A stretch of DNA of 6,849 bases from Gemmataceae bacterium (GTDB lineage: Bacteria; Planctomycetota; Planctomycetia; Gemmatales; Gemmataceae): NCBI GenBank assembly GCA_947490035.1, contig CANLGS010000223.1:1-6849 (forward strand), in the 5' to 3' direction. Below, one piece after another: positions 6,301 to 6,849 of the stretch. The notes beneath the pieces are model-generated. The model did no database searches, had not been told where the DNA came from, and saw only the letters and a program-made list of their open reading frames with translations. How positions within the stretch are numbered: the first letter of the stretch is position 1; every line of letters starts with the position of its first letter. The translations under genes were made by a program, and so were the position numbers.

Positions 6301-6849
6301 GAAGTTGCTCGACACGCTCACCGAACCGCAGATCGCGGACCTGTTCGCGTACATGGCGTCTGACGCGCCGAAGAAGGAAGATAAGAAACAGGGGGCTGAC
6401 GCCCCCCGCTCGCCTCAAGACAAAGAAGGCGCGAAGAAGATGAAGGTCGCGCTGGTGTCCGGGTCGTTCGAGTACAAGTCGGACGACTCGCTGACCGTGT
6501 TCAAGAAGCACCTGGAAACGAACTACGCGGTCGAGTGCGTGCTCATCGCCGCGAAGGCCGAGAAGGACGCGGCGTTCGCGGGCTTGGAGCAGTTGGAGAA
6601 GTGCGACGCGGCGGTTTTCTTCACGCGGCGGCTTCAGATCGACGGCGATTCGTTAGAACACGTCAAGAAGTACGTCAAGTCGGGCAAGCCCATCGTGGGC
6701 ATCCGCACCGCGAGCCACGGGTTCCAGAAGTGGCTTGAGATGGACAAAGACGTGTTCGGCGGCGACTATAAAAACCACTTCGGCCCCGGCGTGGCCGACG
6801 TGAAGGTGATCGAGAAGCAGAAGGACAACCCGATCCTGGCGGGCGTGAA
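3383..6849 (+). CDS. PVC-type haem-binding CxxCH protein with C-terminal ThuA-like domain (3' end beyond the window)
   Basis: The frame is open for 1155 codons from ATG 3383 to the right edge. Residues 1-19 are a signal peptide with likely cleavage A-T-A/D-G, so the protein should be exported. Residues about 22-415 match the Pirellula/Verrucomicrobium 'membrane-bound dehydrogenase' type (TIGR02604 as I recall it), a beta-propeller-like fold: LTPAEAEKRFKLPDGF start, GLNIASG (127-133), acidic DKDEDDVPDGD (154-164), GGGNTYGLDF (245-254), FKGGHVTCGG (307-316), GPDGCIYVADFYD (378-390). Residues about 425-850 are helical HEAT-like repeats, including LLKHPNKWWRTEARR (436-450). Residues about 860-991 form a c-type cytochrome domain (TIGR02603 type): haem site C873-x-x-C876-H877, GPDLT (887-891), DPSGYIRPEF (907-916) and M971 as probable distal ligand. 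After a charged linker (992-1019) comes a ThuA-like, amidotransferase-fold domain from 1020: KVALVSGSFEY, DAAVFFTRR (1075-1083), GKPIVGIRTASHGF (1101-1114). ThuA domains are linked to carbohydrate metabolism, so periplasmic oxidation or breakdown of a carbohydrate is a reasonable inference; the substrate is unknown. Confidence 0.93.
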   Translation, partial: MRSSLSLCALLACASFATADGLTPAEAEKRFKLPDGFSVRTVAAEPMIRQPVSMSFDARGRLWVLQYLQYPNYAGLKAVKQDQYLRTVWDRVPEAPPKGPKGADKLTICYDPDENGVFRKSKDFVTGLNIASGFCLGNGGVYVVQPPYLLFYPDKDEDDVPDGDPEVLLSGFGMDDTHSLANSLQWGPDGWLYGAAGSTSTCKIKPPGKGEPGASATGGSGIVEFQQGLWRYHPKTKRFELFSEGGGNTYGLDFDRNGQAIAGTNYGGFACLHQMQGAYYVKGFSKHGPLHNPYTYGYFEHIPYTGFKGGHVTCGGVLYDADVYPEQYRGQYIAANLLSNAIYWHKLDPHKSSFRASHGGDLMTTTDTHFRPVDCLLGPDGCIYVADFYDRRAAHLDPVDNWDKTTGRIYRIDYKSVPKQEPFDLRKKTTAELAELLKHPNKWWRTEARRLIAERKDTSVHTKLRKWLVTEKGQLALEALWTLASSGGWIEEDFGIVGDHANEYVRAWMIRLVGDDEKVREKTLEEFTRLAASDKSYAVVAQLACSARRFTPPQEAAVIDAIMGNPLLSDDPALPLLVWWGLESSNRRDTTDTVRFPYTVPPNEKLAGFFNERVARRLMSGNIARGTVRIGTLFELTLGANDDIAPVLRGIATALQAHPLDEVPAALREPLAELRKQRKKDLVVLEVLARMKDAPARTALRELVTDETIGEGNRLRAIALLRDVRDPRAEELFLEQLAAQKTDALRVGLLGGLEAFEHPSVGEKVLASYSTYSPAVKKKAVQLLLTRPAWALMLLKEVDAGKFPTADVTTDNARAATVLGDKDVTALVEKHYGKLAPATAGEKQARITWLNVALGRAKPGDPANGKVLFTKHCAVCHQLHGEGGKAGPDLTTADRKNRGYMLAQIVDPSGYIRPEFVVHTVLTKDDRKLSGIVTETGESITLTNVVNDQVVKTVVAKADIADLKPSAVSLMPEKLLDTLTEPQIADLFAYMASDAPKKEDKKQGADAPRSPQDKEGAKKMKVALVSGSFEYKSDDSLTVFKKHLETNYAVECVLIAAKAEKDAAFAGLEQLEKCDAAVFFTRRLQIDGDSLEHVKKYVKSGKPIVGIRTASHGFQKWLEMDKDVFGGDYKNHFGPGVADVKVIEKQKDNPILAGV
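4010..4033 (-). repeat. 24-bp repeat copy A inside the large gene
   Basis: Read on the minus strand, these 24 bases match positions 6391-6414 (plus) at 20 of 24 positions, including the uninterrupted cores GCTGACGC and GCTCGCC. The copy occupies codons 210-217 exactly and encodes GEPGASAT. It lies in a Gly/Pro/Ser/Ala-rich stretch (about residues 206-221) before GIVEFQQGLWRYHP. Relatives, as I remember the family, pass more directly into that conserved motif, so this looks like an in-frame insertion in a surface loop. Confidence 0.6.
6391..6414 (+). repeat. 24-bp repeat copy B inside the large gene, in the linker before the ThuA-like domain
   Basis: This copy matches the reverse complement of 4010-4033 at 20 of 24 positions. 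It also forms its own small hairpin, GGGGGC-TGAC-GCCCCC (6391-6406). It starts in the last base of codon 1003 and encodes about GADAPRSP, in the middle of the lysine- and glutamate-rich linker (992-1019) joining the cytochrome and ThuA-like domains. Both copies thus sit where the protein tolerates extra residues, in opposite orientation and in different codon phase. My impression is that such short GC-rich repeats are widespread in Gemmata genomes, but I cannot verify it here. Confidence 0.6.

Noticed and set aside
5402..6511. Long open frame on the minus strand (369 codons) opposite the large gene
   Set aside because: It lies wholly antisense to a clearly conserved coding region, is rich in Arg, His and Val runs typical of the complement of GC-rich codons, and shows no recognisable motif.
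6440..6849. Separate ThuA-like gene starting at ATG 6440
   Set aside because: The upstream frame is continuous with no stop, no ribosome binding site precedes this ATG, and the charged linker fits an interdomain connection; a fusion is simpler.

Overview
The window is GC-rich DNA with strongly GC-biased third codon positions. It looks like a planctomycete chromosome, most likely of the Gemmata type (Gemmataceae). The best evidence is the large gene at the right. It has the dehydrogenase-like domain, helical repeats and CxxCH haem domain of the 'PVC-type heme-binding CxxCH' family, which is largely confined to Planctomycetes and Verrucomicrobia, followed by a ThuA-like domain. The secreted-protein remnant at the left edge and the few clear Shine-Dalgarno sites also fit. 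The taxonomic call is inferred from gene families and style, not from a marker gene.

Layout, left to right. Positions 1-259 (minus) hold the 5' part of a secreted-protein gene whose signal peptide is interrupted by an in-frame TGA. Positions 260-512 are a divergent intergenic region with an imperfect inverted repeat, a short palindrome and a consensus-like TATAAT. Positions 513-947 (plus) encode a small helical protein ending in a cysteine-rich zinc ribbon. Positions 951-1074 are a near-perfect palindrome with 57-bp arms that fills the gap between this gene and the convergent transporter gene. Positions 1074-2606 (minus) encode a major facilitator superfamily transporter, probably with 14 membrane helices. 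Positions 2607-2746 are a divergent promoter region. Positions 2747-3232 (plus) encode a small putative lipoprotein with a C-terminal membrane helix, followed by a strong stem-loop. From 3383 to the right edge (plus) runs one very large open gene, at least 1155 codons, not terminated in the window.

No pathway or defence system can be reconstructed. The transporter, lipoprotein and haem protein are all envelope proteins, but each has its own upstream region and nothing shows that they form one operon. The large protein is probably a periplasmic oxidoreductase-like protein of the sort planctomycetes carry in many copies, often suspected to act on carbohydrates.

The most unusual content is structural. 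It consists of the long palindrome shared by two convergent 3' ends, two inverted copies of a 24-bp repeat embedded in frame in the large gene at places where the protein has linkers or insertions, the stop codon inside an otherwise ideal signal peptide, and a stem that could hide the ribosome binding site of the large gene.
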